Source of the DNA: Mesorhizobium sp. L-2-11
GTDB taxonomy: Bacteria > Pseudomonadota > Alphaproteobacteria > Rhizobiales > Rhizobiaceae
DNA length: 64,000 nucleotides
Assembly: GCF_016756595.1 (NCBI RefSeq)
Contig: NZ_AP023257.1
Span: 5,038,001 to 5,102,000, forward strand
Direction of reading: 5' to 3'
The position numbers and the translations under genes were made by a program. Below the pieces are notes generated by a model. The model saw nothing but the letters and a program-made list of their open reading frames with translations, ran no database searches and was not told where the DNA came from. Numbering within the stretch: position 1 is the stretch's first letter; every line of letters begins with the position of its first letter. Below are positions 34,434-43,488 of this stretch, in pieces.

Positions 34434-34489
34434 GCTGAAAATGAGCGATCAACCGCCTGCACGCTACGTGGGGACGCCTACGCGCTTAC

Positions 34490-34497
34490 CGATCGCC
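34490..34497. repeat. Target site duplication, right copy
   Basis: CGATCGCC directly follows the IS66 right end. It matches 31952-31959 exactly and lies in the phosphatidyltransferase coding sequence. Confidence 0.92.
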
Positions 34498-34883
34498 GTC
34501 CGCGCCTTGGCGTAGCTGGTGAGGAGTCCGCCGGCGAACGCGATCATTGCGATCGCCCACAGGTCGGCGACCCAGCCTATTGCCGCAAACACGGCAAGTT
34601 CCTGATAACGATCGGCCATGGCGTCGAAATAGCCACCCGCCTTGGTGCTCATATGTCTGCGGCGAGCAACCGCCCCGTCGAGCGCGTCGAAGGTGAAGGC
34701 AAACGCCAGGCAAAGGCCAAAGGCAAGGCTTGACTGGTGGTACACGTAGGCGGCGCACGACAGGGCGACGAGCACCAGCCCGCCTGACGTAACCTGGTTC
34801 GGGGTCATGCCGATCCCGATCAGCGGAGCGGCGGCGTGCTCCCATAGCGGGTCGATACGACGTTTCATGAGACCGGCGATCAT

Positions 34884-35231
34884 GATGACTTGGCTCCTCT
34901 GATGATGTCGTTCCGCGAAGTTTAACCGGCAAATTGTGGGTTCGTTCCAGCCCGTCGGCAGCGTCCGAGGTGGTCAGCGCAATGCCCATTGTGTCCGCTG
35001 GCGCAAATCGACTGGCGGTCTAACGCGCGTCGCGGCTGAATGGATTCATACGAGGCGCTTCAAGCTCTTGTTTTTATGCACGTCGTTGTCGCAAAACCGC
35101 TGCGCACCCCCGGGTTGGGCCTTGGGTCAGGGCCCGGGGACATGCTCTTGCGCGACCTGCATTAGCGGAAGTAACCGGAAAGACTGATACAACGCATATT
35201 CGCAATTCACGGAGAAGCCGTTCGAAACGCC
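34884..35231. other. Divergent intergenic region before pgpA
   Basis: About 350 bases between the divergent phosphatidyltransferase and pgpA genes. A GC-rich imperfect inverted repeat lies near 35105-35140 (around CCCCGGGTT...GGGCCCGGGG). No clear promoter boxes were assigned. Confidence 0.4.
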
Positions 35232-35705
35232 ATGCGTAAATTTCTGCCCAAGCTTGCTTACCTGCTCGCGACCTCTGCCGGCGCGGGATTATCTCCGGTA
35301 TGGCCGGGGACGGCCGGCGCGGGCGTCGGAGTGGCTGTTGCCGCGGTCCTGATACCTGCATCGCCTTGGCTGATCGTGCTCGCCTATATGGCCTTATTCG
35401 CCGTGGGAGTATTGGCGTCGTCGCATGTCGTCTCCCATACCAGGACGGAGGATCCGCAGATCGTCGTCATTGACGAGACCTTCGGCACCGCCGCAACGCT
35501 TTCCATGCTGCCGCCAGACCCGGTCTGGTGGGCAGCAGGTTTCCTTGCTTTCCGGTTTTTCGACGTCGTCAAGCCTTGGCCCATCGGTGTCGTGCATAAG
35601 AAGGTAAGGGGTGGGCTCGGCATCATGCTGGACGACGCGGTTGCGGCTGTGTTCGCCGGCGCGTCACTGCTTTTGCTGAACGATTTGATTTACCGTTTGC
35701 CGTAG
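35232..35705 (+). CDS. pgpA: Phosphatidylglycerophosphatase A
   Basis: A 157-residue membrane protein of the PgpA family. It has AGAGLSPVWPGTAGAGVGVA near the N-terminus, DPQIVVIDETFGTAATL near residue 76 (the acidic metal-binding motif), and FRFFDVVKPWPIGVVHKK, then GIMLDDAVAAVFA. It dephosphorylates phosphatidylglycerol phosphate. Its pairing with a CDP-alcohol phosphatidyltransferase, now disrupted, suggests a local phosphatidylglycerol-type lipid module. Confidence 0.85.
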   Translation: MRKFLPKLAYLLATSAGAGLSPVWPGTAGAGVGVAVAAVLIPASPWLIVLAYMALFAVGVLASSHVVSHTRTEDPQIVVIDETFGTAATLSMLPPDPVWWAAGFLAFRFFDVVKPWPIGVVHKKVRGGLGIMLDDAVAAVFAGASLLLLNDLIYRLP

Positions 35706-35777
35706 GGAGGACAACTCAGTCTTCACCTGCCACCCAGCGCGAAACAGACCTCTTCACTAAAATCTGCCGGAGCAGCG

Positions 35778-36470
35778 CTAGACCGCAGCATCGCGCGGCC
35801 TTGCCAAATCGTTCGTTCCCTCCGGATCCGGCGCTTGGCCATAGCTCATCTTCTTCATCTGCTCGATCACCCGCGCCATCTCCTCGTCGGAAAGGACCGG
35901 CGGCTCGCCAAGGCTAAGCGCCTGGACATACATGCGCGAAAGGGTTTCGACCTCATTCGCCAGCCACAACGCCGCTTCCATGGTCTTGCCGAGCGAAATC
36001 TGGCCGTGCTGGCCGAGCAGGCAGGCGAGGCGATCCTTGAGTGCAACCAAGGCATTGTCGGACAAGGCCTGCGTGCCAAAGGTTGCGTAGTCTGCGCAGC
36101 GGATGGTCGTACCGCCCGCCACTCCCGTCATATAGTGGAAGCTCGGGATCGTCTTGTGATGGCAGGCCAGCGTCGTGGCGTATAGCGAGTGGCAATGCAG
36201 CACGACATCGATCTCCTGCCGCTCCCTCAAAATGTCACGGTGGAAGCGCCACTCCGAGGAGGGCCGTCGGCCGACATAGGTGCCGTCAAAACCCATCTCG
36301 ACGATATCTTCGGGCGTCATCGTTTCGTAGGGCAGCGACGAGGGCGTGATCAGGAAACCGTCGCGGCAGCGCACCGACAAATTGCCGGCATTGCCCTGGT
36401 TGATACCGCTCGAGTTCATCCGGCGGCAAACATCCACCATCTCGCGGCGCAGAGCGCTGTCATCAGTCAT
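35778..36470 (-). CDS. Class II aldolase/adducin-family sugar-phosphate aldolase
   Basis: About 230 residues. It shows the class II aldolase fold with QGNAGNLSVRCRDGFLITPSS near residue 25, metal-binding histidines in DVVLHCHSLYATTLA (HxH) and the later LGQHGQISLGKTMEAALW (H), as in L-fuculose-1-phosphate aldolase. It should cleave a ketose-1-phosphate into DHAP and an aldehyde. ATG 36470 overlaps the kinase stop as ATGA, so the longer frame is not used. It is the last gene of the sugar operon. Confidence 0.85.
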   Translation of the reverse strand: MTDDSALRREMVDVCRRMNSSGINQGNAGNLSVRCRDGFLITPSSLPYETMTPEDIVEMGFDGTYVGRRPSSEWRFHRDILRERQEIDVVLHCHSLYATTLACHHKTIPSFHYMTGVAGGTTIRCADYATFGTQALSDNALVALKDRLACLLGQHGQISLGKTMEAALWLANEVETLSRMYVQALSLGEPPVLSDEEMARVIEQMKKMSYGQAPDPEGTNDLARPRDAAV

Positions 36471-37927
36471 CGAATTTTCCTTTTGCTGGTCTTGCCCTGT
36501 TGCAAGTTGTTTCGCTTCGCCAGTTCGCGCCACCGCTGTGCATAGGCTGCGAGCGCCTCACGATCGCCGGCAAAGGCAGTCGGCAGGCTGAGCGCGATCG
36601 GAGCCGGCGTGTCACGAGTGTCGTGTTCGCCAAGTAGCGCCGCACCCGAAGCGGTGCCATAGGAGTCGAGGTTGTAGACCGTTTCGGCGTTTGGCCGCAG
36701 CGCGGCAACCAGCGTGGCGTAGAGCGGGTCTCGCAGGAAGGTGCCATCCAATGCAACCAGCCCGTCTTCGTTCAGCGCATCGATACATTCCACCGTCAGC
36801 AGCGCGGCATAAAGCACCGCGAGCGCCTTGCGCCCAGCAGGGGTTTCTGCAGGCGGCCCCTCAAACCGGCCGCGCCCAGCGCTGCCGGGAAACAGGCCGT
36901 CATCGTCGCCGAACGACGGCAACGCGAAGCTGCCGCGCTCAATCAACAAGCTGACCAGCGCAGCGTCGGCTGCATTCCCTTCTTGCCCCTGCCCTGCCAC
37001 ATGACTGAACTCTCGTCCGCCCATGCTCAAAACGCCGCCGACCGGGCGTCCTGCCACGTCGCTGTTCAGCACCATTCCGCGATTTTCATCGAGTTGGTCG
37101 AGAGGTGTCGCCGCGCACATTCCGACAATCCAGGTTCCGGTAGAGATCACGCAAACGTCGCGCATGCCTGCCGCCTGATAGCGATAGAGGTTCAGGCTGC
37201 TGTCGTGGCCGCCGGTCAGAGTAGAAAGTTCTTCCGGTATGCCGTGCCGGCGCGCCAGATCCTGCCGGATTGGCCCCAGCGTCTCCCAGGCCGGATGAAA
37301 TGGTGGCATGAGGCGCTGCCACCCCTGCCCCGCCACAATGGGCGCCCACTGCTTGCGCACATTGTTCCATAGATGCGACTGCGCCGAGAGGATCGTCGTT
37401 TCGGCCGATGGCACGCCTGACAGCCGCCAGGCCCAATATTGAGGCAAGCCCAGATACCACCGAGCCTGAGCGACGCGCTCCGGATCAACCTGCTGCATCC
37501 AGTACAGCTGGCGCGCCTGGTGGGCGGCCTTCAGCATGATCGAGCTGCCGCGATCGAAGAAATCGCCCGAAAGCGGCGCGTAGCCATCGCGAATTGCAAG
37601 CGGCAGGTCCTGCTCATAATCGATCATCGGCAGGGCGCAAGTCTCGTCGGGATCTGCGTTCACCAGAACCCCCGCGGAGCCATGTCCGGTGCCGACCACT
37701 TTTTCCAACGGATGATGACGGCACAAAGTGGCGAGCGAGCCGAACAGCCAGTCGCCAATGCCCTTGAGATCGTGGTGCCGCCAAGGTGGACCGGGCAGCA
37801 CTTCGTTGTGGACAGAGAGGCTCTCCACGAGCACGCCATCGAGCGTCATCGCGGAGAGCTTTATGTTGGTCTTGCCGACGTCGAAGACGGCGATCCTCGC
37901 GCCGTCCGCCTTCTGCCCGTCACCCAT
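36467..37927 (-). CDS. FGGY-family carbohydrate kinase
   Basis: A 486-residue FGGY kinase. It starts IAVFDVGKTNIKLSAM (phosphate 1 loop), has GTGHGSAGVLV, TGGHDSSLNLYRYQAAG with the catalytic Asp region, VISTGTWIVGM (phosphate 2), and SYGTASGAALLG near the C-terminus (adenosine loop). Members phosphorylate pentuloses, rhamnulose or fuculose. With a class II aldolase downstream, a ketose-1-phosphate product is likely, as in the rhizobial rhamnose/fucose routes. The sugar is not fixed by sequence. Confidence 0.85.
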   Translation of the reverse strand: MGDGQKADGARIAVFDVGKTNIKLSAMTLDGVLVESLSVHNEVLPGPPWRHHDLKGIGDWLFGSLATLCRHHPLEKVVGTGHGSAGVLVNADPDETCALPMIDYEQDLPLAIRDGYAPLSGDFFDRGSSIMLKAAHQARQLYWMQQVDPERVAQARWYLGLPQYWAWRLSGVPSAETTILSAQSHLWNNVRKQWAPIVAGQGWQRLMPPFHPAWETLGPIRQDLARRHGIPEELSTLTGGHDSSLNLYRYQAAGMRDVCVISTGTWIVGMCAATPLDQLDENRGMVLNSDVAGRPVGGVLSMGGREFSHVAGQGQEGNAADAALVSLLIERGSFALPSFGDDDGLFPGSAGRGRFEGPPAETPAGRKALAVLYAALLTVECIDALNEDGLVALDGTFLRDPLYATLVAALRPNAETVYNLDSYGTASGAALLGEHDTRDTPAPIALSLPTAFAGDREALAAYAQRWRELAKRNNLQQGKTSKRKIR

Positions 37928-37931
37928 CGTG

Positions 37932-38780
37932 TCAGATCAGACCGTATTGGCGAGCCTTGTTGCGCAGGAACGGCAAGCCATTGCCCATCACTTCGGCCTC
38001 GTCCTTCGCAACCGGCCGCCAGACCGAGAGGCCGTAGGAGACTTCCGGCGGCATGTTGATGAAGCTTTCCATGGCAAGTCCGCCCTTGAAGCCGATCGCG
38101 GCCAGCGTCGCGTAAATCTCGTCCCAGGGGCAGTTGCCGGTGCCTGGTGTGCCGCGATCGCTCTCGGACAAGTGGATGTATTTCAGGTGATCGCGTGCGG
38201 CCAGAATGCCGTTGGCGGCCCCCTTCTCCTCGATGTTCATGTGGTAGGTGTCAAGATGAACAAAGATGTTGTCGGCCCCGACTTTCTCGACCATCCAGAC
38301 GGCCTGCGCGCCGGTATTGATCAAATGGTTCTCGTAGCGGTTCACCGCCTCGATTCCGAGCTCGATGCCGCGCTTCTTGGCGTGCCTGGCGGCGACGGTC
38401 AGCACATGGGCGATATTGTCGTATTCCTTTTCAGTCGGTGGCAGGCCGGTGCGTTCGCCGATGCCGCCAAAAATCACGCCGGAAAGCGCCAGCCCGCCCA
38501 TCTCGGCGGTCTTGTCGATCGCCACTTCGAGATGTTCGATGGCCGCATCCGGCCGCACCGAGGCCCAGGCGCGCTCCGGCAGGCCAAGCGAGCAAACGGC
38601 AGGAAGATTGTGCTTTTCGAGCAAGGCGCGTGTGTGCGCGGCATCGACCGCCGGCGCGTTCAGAAGCGCGATCTCGATAAAGTCCATCCCGTATTTGACC
38701 GAAGCCGCGATCGCCTTCTCCGCGCCGGCCCGGTCCCAGTTCATCGTCCACATCGAGGTGTGGACCCCAAAACCATGCAT
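37932..38780 (-). CDS. Sugar phosphate isomerase/epimerase (ketose 3-epimerase-like)
   Basis: A 282-residue TIM-barrel protein of the xylose-isomerase-like group. Metal ligands are visible as Glu in LGIEAVNRYE, Asp in FVHLDTYHMNIEE, His in IHLSESDRGTPG and Glu in GLAMESF, the arrangement of D-tagatose/D-psicose 3-epimerases. It should isomerise the imported sugar before the kinase step. The gaps are 4 bases to the kinase and 5 to the permease, so the genes form one transcript. Confidence 0.83.
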   Translation of the reverse strand: MHGFGVHTSMWTMNWDRAGAEKAIAASVKYGMDFIEIALLNAPAVDAAHTRALLEKHNLPAVCSLGLPERAWASVRPDAAIEHLEVAIDKTAEMGGLALSGVIFGGIGERTGLPPTEKEYDNIAHVLTVAARHAKKRGIELGIEAVNRYENHLINTGAQAVWMVEKVGADNIFVHLDTYHMNIEEKGAANGILAARDHLKYIHLSESDRGTPGTGNCPWDEIYATLAAIGFKGGLAMESFINMPPEVSYGLSVWRPVAKDEAEVMGNGLPFLRNKARQYGLI

Positions 38781-38785
38781 CTAAC

Positions 38786-39781
38786 TCATCCTCTGTTTGT
38801 GGTCAGGAATTTGAGGCGCCCGGCAAGCCAGCGCAGGATCATCACCGTGATCATCAGGATGCCCCAGACTGCCGTCGCAAGATGCTGGCTTGCGCCCATC
38901 AGATTGAGTCCCGAGGACAGAAGCTGGAGCACGACCAGCGCAACGAAGACCGGGATCACCCGACCGAAGCCGCCGAACGGATTGACACCGCCAAGGAAGC
39001 AGGCAAGCACGGTGATCAGCAGGTAAGACTCGCCGTGGCCGACACGCACCGAATTGAAGCGCGCCAGCATGATGATGCCGGCGACCGCGCACATCGCGCC
39101 GGACAATGTGTAGACGAGAACCTGCACCTTGCGCGTGTTGATGCCGGAATAACGCGTGGCCTCGATGTTGGAGCCTATCATATAGGTGTTGAAGCCTAGC
39201 TTCATGCGCGTCAGCAAAACGTGCCAGATCAGCACGCAAGCGATGAAGATGAGCAACGGCACCGGGATGCCAATTATCGAACCGTAGCCGATCGGCGCCA
39301 GGAAGCCGGGAATGCCGGACACGTCGCCGCCGCGCGTCAGGAATTCGCCGAGACCGCGCAGGAAAATCATCATCGACAGCGAGACCAGGATCGGGTGAGC
39401 CTTGGTGTAGGCGATGACGAGCCCCATGATCAGCCCACTCAGTGCGCCGACCGCGATGGCAAGGACCGAGCCAAGCATAAAGGCGCCGACCCCGGCGTCG
39501 ACGCCTCCCTGGCTTTGCAGTACCCAAGCGAGCGTCAGGCCGGCCATGTTGGCCGTGAAGGTGATGGCCAGGTTCAGGCCGCCGGTCAGGATCGGCAGCA
39601 GCATGGCGAGTGTGAGGAGGCCGAGTTCCGGCAGCTGGAAGGCGACGGATCCAAAGGTAGCGCGGGAAAAAAAGTTCGGTGCGGCAAAACCGAACACGAT
39701 CATGACAGCTACGAACGCGGCAAACGGACCTGCAAGTTCGGGGCCGAGCGCGTTGCGGACGCGTTCAATCAACACCGTCAT
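38786..39781 (-). CDS. Sugar ABC transporter permease (RbsC family), second subunit
   Basis: A 331-residue permease with about ten membrane helices: LTLAMLLPILTGGLNLAITF, AYTKAHPILVSLSMMIFLRG and FLGGVNPFGGFGRVIP (the conserved cytoplasmic loop). ATG 39781 overlaps the previous permease stop as ATGA; the longer upstream frame only shadows that permease. It pairs with the permease at 39778-40779 to make a heterodimeric channel. Confidence 0.9.
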   Translation of the reverse strand: MTVLIERVRNALGPELAGPFAAFVAVMIVFGFAAPNFFSRATFGSVAFQLPELGLLTLAMLLPILTGGLNLAITFTANMAGLTLAWVLQSQGGVDAGVGAFMLGSVLAIAVGALSGLIMGLVIAYTKAHPILVSLSMMIFLRGLGEFLTRGGDVSGIPGFLAPIGYGSIIGIPVPLLIFIACVLIWHVLLTRMKLGFNTYMIGSNIEATRYSGINTRKVQVLVYTLSGAMCAVAGIIMLARFNSVRVGHGESYLLITVLACFLGGVNPFGGFGRVIPVFVALVVLQLLSSGLNLMGASQHLATAVWGILMITVMILRWLAGRLKFLTTNRG

Positions 39782-40779
39782 GAAGGCACCCGTCGGCTTT
39801 TCAGGAATGGCAGCAGGCGTTCGATGCTGGTGTTCGACAAGGTGATGGCGGCAAGAATGATGGCGCCGACGATCATCTTGAACGCGAAAGGCGATACGCC
39901 CATCAAATTTAGTCCGTTCTGGGTGATCGAGACCAACAGAACGCCCAGAATGCAGCCGAGCACGCTGCCCTTGCCGCCGCCGAGCCGCGCCCCGCCAAGG
40001 ACCACGGCTGCCAGGACGTCGAGTTCGCGCCCATAAAGGGCATTCGGCACAACTTCCTGCGCGTAATGCGCTTGGACGAGACCGGCGATACCCGCCATCA
40101 GGCCCAGCCAGCCGAAGGCGATAAATTGCATGGCACCGATATTGATGCCAAAGCGGCGCGCGCCCTCCGGGTTGTCGCCGAATGCGTACAGTTGGCGGCC
40201 AGTGGTGGTGCGCGTGATCAACGCCCAGGTAGCGAACACGCATATGGCCATAATGAGCACAGGCAGGGTGATCTCCGCCCAGGTCCCGTCAGCCATCTCT
40301 CGCTCGAACAGCACGACGCGGGTCGTGAGCCAGTCTGGCAGGTTGTAGATCGACACGCCGCCTGTGAAAAACATCAGCAAGCCGAAGAAAATGTTGAAAG
40401 TCGAAATCGTGGCGACGATCGAGATGATCCTGAACCCGTGGATCAGGAAGGCGTTGATGCAGCCCAACGCGACGCCCAGTGCGCCAGCGATGATGAAGCC
40501 GACAATCCAATTTCCTCCGCCGACCCATCCGAGGACGGTCGCGGTCAGATATTGCACAACGGAGGCAGCAACCGCGAAGGAGATGTCAATGCCGCCGGCG
40601 ATCAGTACGACCAGCAGGCCCACAGCGAAGATGATGTTGACCGAGCTGGTGTTCAGAAGGTCAAACGCGTTGCCGAGGGTGAAGAACCGGTCCGTTGCGA
40701 ACGAAAGGAAGACGCAGATGACGGCGATAACGGCGAGCAAAGCCAGTTCCGTTGCGTGGGAGCGGACAAACCTACGCAT
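39778..40779 (-). CDS. Sugar ABC transporter permease (RbsC family), first subunit
   Basis: A 333-residue permease. Characteristic segments are NIIFAVGLLVVLIAGGIDIS, STFNIFFGLLMFFTGG and LGGARLGGGKGSVLGCILG (the loop that contacts the ATPase). ATG 40779 is used because earlier in-frame codons lie deep in the ATPase gene; the overlap with that gene is 8 bases. It belongs to a CUT2-type importer. Confidence 0.9.
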   Translation of the reverse strand: MRRFVRSHATELALLAVIAVICVFLSFATDRFFTLGNAFDLLNTSSVNIIFAVGLLVVLIAGGIDISFAVAASVVQYLTATVLGWVGGGNWIVGFIIAGALGVALGCINAFLIHGFRIISIVATISTFNIFFGLLMFFTGGVSIYNLPDWLTTRVVLFEREMADGTWAEITLPVLIMAICVFATWALITRTTTGRQLYAFGDNPEGARRFGINIGAMQFIAFGWLGLMAGIAGLVQAHYAQEVVPNALYGRELDVLAAVVLGGARLGGGKGSVLGCILGVLLVSITQNGLNLMGVSPFAFKMIVGAIILAAITLSNTSIERLLPFLKSRRVPS

Positions 40780-42286
40780 AGACCGCCTCCTCGATCGCCT
40801 GGAGGGTCGTAGCGCCCGGCGTAAATTCGCCGACAATGCGCCCCTGAGCCATGTGCAGCACACGGTCCGCGTTGAAATAGACCTCAGGCACCTCGTCCGA
40901 GATCAGGATAATGGCCAGGCCGCTGTCCGCAAGCTTGGAAACGATGTCGAAAATGCCGGCGCGCGCGCCGACATCGACGCCGACCGTCGGTGCGTCGAGG
41001 ATAAGCAGCTTCGGGTCGGTCGCCAGCCATTTTGCAATGGCGACACGTTGCTGATTTCCCCCTGACAGGGTCGAGATCGCGTCGTCCTGTTTTCCGATCC
41101 TGACCCCGAGATCCCTTATCCAGCGATTGACCAGAGATCGCTTGCGATCGCTCGAAATGAAACCACCTGAAAGGATCTTGTCCAGCGAGGCGATGACCAT
41201 GTTGTCGGCGATTGCCTGGGGCTGAATGAGACCGAGCGACAGCCGGTCTTCCGAAAGATAGGCGACGCCGGCGGCGATCGCGTCACGGTTGGAACCGAAG
41301 CGAACGGGTTTGCCATCCAGGACGACGGAGCCCGATTTCGGCTTGCGCATGCCAAACAATGTCAGCGCCAATTCGGTGCGCCCTGCCCCGAGCAACCCGG
41401 TGATGCCGACCGTCTCGCCGCGCCGGACCATCAAGGACACGTCGTCGAACTCGCCGGGCCGCGACAGTCCCTTGACCTCAAGCATGACCGGGCTCCTGCT
41501 CAAATCCCGATGCAGGACGGAATAGTCGAAGGTCTTGCCCGTCATCAACTCTGTAATGCGCGACTGGGTCAGGCCTTTGGTTGGATAGACGCCAACCAGG
41601 GCGCCGTCACGCAGCACGGTGACGCGGCTGGAGATTTCGAGAACCTCCGCCAGGCGATGACTGACGAACACAACGGCGACGCCCGACGCCGACAGATTGC
41701 GAACAATGTCCAGCAGATAGTCGGTTTCGGATTGGGTGAGCGATGCCGTCGGCTCGTCCATGAAGACGAGCTTTGCCTCGCCGACGAGGGCGCGCGCGAT
41801 TGCTACGATCTGCCGCTGTGCGATGGGAAGGTGGTGGAGTGCCAGATCGACATCGAAGGTAACACCAAGACGTTGCAAGGCGTTGATCGCGACACGGCGC
41901 ATCTCGGCATAGTTCACCAGCCGCGGCCAGCGGCCGATGACGGTCTGGAACGCGATATTCTCGGCGACAGTCATCTCGGGAAACAGGGCGAGGTCCTGCC
42001 AGATGACCTGAATTCCGCTGGCTTGCGCCGTAACCGGCGACATATGGGAGTAGCTCTGGCCATCATAGTCGATCACGGCGCCCGCCTCGGGCTTGTACAC
42101 GCCCGTGATGACCTTGATCAGCGTGCTCTTGCCGGAGCCGTTCTCGCCGGCCAGGCAATGCACCTCGCCCGGCAGCACCTCAAAGCTGACATTCTTCAGC
42201 GCCTTCACGCCGCCGAACGTCATGTTGACGTTGCGGAGCGACAGCAGCGGCCGTGGTGCGGCGCCATCGAGTGCCTGATCAGCCAT
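40772..42286 (-). CDS. Sugar ABC transporter ATPase (RbsA family)
   Basis: A tandem ATPase of 504 residues. The first domain has Walker A CLAGENGSGKSTLIKV, a signature replaced by LPIAQRQIVAIARAL, and Walker B LVFMDEPTASLT. The second has TGLLGAGRTELALTLF, signature TLSGGNQQRVAIAKWL and LLILDAPTVGVDVGAR, where Asp-Ala replaces Asp-Glu, as is usual for CUT2 ATPases with one degenerate site. ATG 42286 is preferred over the longer frame to 42319. It energises import of the sugar bound by the periplasmic protein. Confidence 0.92.
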   Translation of the reverse strand: MADQALDGAAPRPLLSLRNVNMTFGGVKALKNVSFEVLPGEVHCLAGENGSGKSTLIKVITGVYKPEAGAVIDYDGQSYSHMSPVTAQASGIQVIWQDLALFPEMTVAENIAFQTVIGRWPRLVNYAEMRRVAINALQRLGVTFDVDLALHHLPIAQRQIVAIARALVGEAKLVFMDEPTASLTQSETDYLLDIVRNLSASGVAVVFVSHRLAEVLEISSRVTVLRDGALVGVYPTKGLTQSRITELMTGKTFDYSVLHRDLSRSPVMLEVKGLSRPGEFDDVSLMVRRGETVGITGLLGAGRTELALTLFGMRKPKSGSVVLDGKPVRFGSNRDAIAAGVAYLSEDRLSLGLIQPQAIADNMVIASLDKILSGGFISSDRKRSLVNRWIRDLGVRIGKQDDAISTLSGGNQQRVAIAKWLATDPKLLILDAPTVGVDVGARAGIFDIVSKLADSGLAIILISDEVPEVYFNADRVLHMAQGRIVGEFTPGATTLQAIEEAVYA

Positions 42287-42375
42287 CGAGTCGAAACCTG
42301 GATCCAATCGCGTTTGCAATCCTGCAGCCGGGCCGGCTCGATGCCGGGCCCGACTGCCATTAGCCTTGGGAGGCT

Positions 42376-43365
42376 TTACAGGCCCATCGCCGCGAGATCG
42401 TCGACAGTATCCTTGTTGATGGGGACCAGCTGATCGACGATGATGTTACGGTTTTCGAAGTCGGGCTTAACTGTCCCAAGCCCTTCGATCGTATCGCCAT
42501 CCTTGATCTCTTTGCCCTTCATGAGGTGGTCGGCCAACGTGACGAAAACCTCGCCCGCCTGCTTCGGATTCCACATGAAGCCGCCGGAGATCGCGTCGCT
42601 TTTGATGAGCTTCCGGCCCTGGCCTGGCGAGAATGGTCCGAGCACGAAAATTTCGCCCACCTTCCGGCGCTCTTCGATTGCGCGGCCAGCGCCGATCGGT
42701 CCTTGGCTGCCGAATGCGAGGAAGCCCTTCAAACCTGGATTGGCGGAGATCAAGTCAAGCGCAGTGCTGCGGCTCTTGTCGACATCCTCGGCGACGCCAT
42801 AGCGTTCGCCGACAAGCTTCATGTCGGGATGGTTCTTCTTCAGATACTCGATTGCCGCATCGGCCCAGGCATTGTGCAGCGGCACCGTCAGCGAGCCGAC
42901 GAAGACTGCATACTCACCCTTGCCGCCCATCTTGTCCGCCAATAGCTTGGCGTGAGCCTCGCCGAAGCCGGTCGCGGATGCGAGTTCGAAATCCCAGTCG
43001 GCGCCCTTCTGGCCAGGCGATTCATGCGTGATGACGATGATGCCGGCATCCTTGGCCTTCTGCAGGACTGGCTCAAGCACTTTCGCATCATTCGGCACGA
43101 CGCCGATGACCTTGACGCCCTGCGCGATCAAATCCTCGATGGCGCGAACTTGCAGTGCTGGATCAGCACTGGTCGGGCCGACCATGAATGCGTCGACGCC
43201 GAGTTTTTGGCCGCGCTCCTTGATACCCGCCTCCATTGCGTTGAACCACGGAATGCCGCCGATCTTGACGACAACGCCGACCTTGCCGGCCTGCTGTGCC
43301 ATCACAGCGAATGATCCAACAAGCATAAGGGTCGCGGCAAGCGCCGCGATCATGAGCTTTTTCAT
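42376..43365 (-). CDS. Sugar ABC transporter periplasmic binding protein
   Basis: A 329-residue exported protein. Signal peptide MKKLMIAALAATLMLVGSFA is cut after AMA. The mature part is a type I periplasmic binding fold: KIGGIPWFNAMEAGIKERGQ, VKVIGVVPNDAKVLEPVL and GIIVITHESPGQ, similar to AI-2/rhamnose/ribose binding proteins. The strong ribosome site GGGAGGAG 6 nt before ATG 43365 overrides the longer frame. It is the first gene of the operon, 89 bases ahead of the ATPase gene, divergent from the LacI-type regulator. Confidence 0.92.
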   Translation of the reverse strand: MKKLMIAALAATLMLVGSFAVMAQQAGKVGVVVKIGGIPWFNAMEAGIKERGQKLGVDAFMVGPTSADPALQVRAIEDLIAQGVKVIGVVPNDAKVLEPVLQKAKDAGIIVITHESPGQKGADWDFELASATGFGEAHAKLLADKMGGKGEYAVFVGSLTVPLHNAWADAAIEYLKKNHPDMKLVGERYGVAEDVDKSRSTALDLISANPGLKGFLAFGSQGPIGAGRAIEERRKVGEIFVLGPFSPGQGRKLIKSDAISGGFMWNPKQAGEVFVTLADHLMKGKEIKDGDTIEGLGTVKPDFENRNIIVDQLVPINKDTVDDLAAMGL

Positions 43366-43384
43366 CTGTACTCCTCCCATAACA

Positions 43385-43397
43385 TTCCCAGTGGGAA
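43385..43397. promoter_or_regulatory. Palindrome between binding-protein gene and regulator
   Basis: TTCCCAGTGGGAA is a perfect 6-1-6 inverted repeat just upstream of the ribosome site of the binding-protein gene, so it lies in its 5' leader. It could be a regulator site or a small leader hairpin. Confidence 0.4.
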
Positions 43398-43488
43398 CAC
43401 ACTCGAGCCGTCGAACGACGGCGGCCATTAGAAACCTCCCCCGAAAGAGACGGGGCACTTCCCCATCGATCATCCACCGGTTTTCGCT

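Larger units (their letters stand above)
31960..34489 (-). mobile_element. Complete IS66-family insertion sequence (2530 bp)
   Basis: The element is bounded by inverted termini GTAAGCGG at 31960 and GCGCTTAC ending at 34489, flanked by perfect 8-bp direct repeats. It carries tnpA, tnpB and tnpC in the usual order on the minus strand, all with full-length frames, so it may still be mobile. It inserted in a CDP-alcohol phosphatidyltransferase gene. The unmutated repeats and clean host junction suggest a recent event. Confidence 0.93.
31719..34883 (-). pseudogene. CDP-alcohol phosphatidyltransferase gene interrupted by IS66
   Basis: The N-terminal part (34883 to 34490) has the full CDP-alcohol signature, DALDGAVARR, then G and D...D in AGGYFDAMADR, with membrane helices. 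The reading frame then enters the IS66 end and stops after a few codons. The C-terminal part resumes at 31951 and ends at 31719 (FERMERLVFICVLLVADG and downstream). Removing the element and one 8-bp repeat restores a continuous 208-residue frame through SYAKARTAIEIPIENHAWPD. The enzyme would transfer a phosphatidyl group from CDP-diacylglycerol to an alcohol. The broken gene probably gives a non-functional 139-residue product. Confidence 0.88.

Noticed and set aside
37728..39026. 432-codon plus-strand frame over the epimerase and kinase
   Set aside because: Shadow of clearly coding minus-strand genes with catalytic motifs.
39782..40243. N-terminal extension of the second permease
   Set aside because: It lies inside the other permease gene, and ATG 39781 gives the normal family length with an ATGA overlap.
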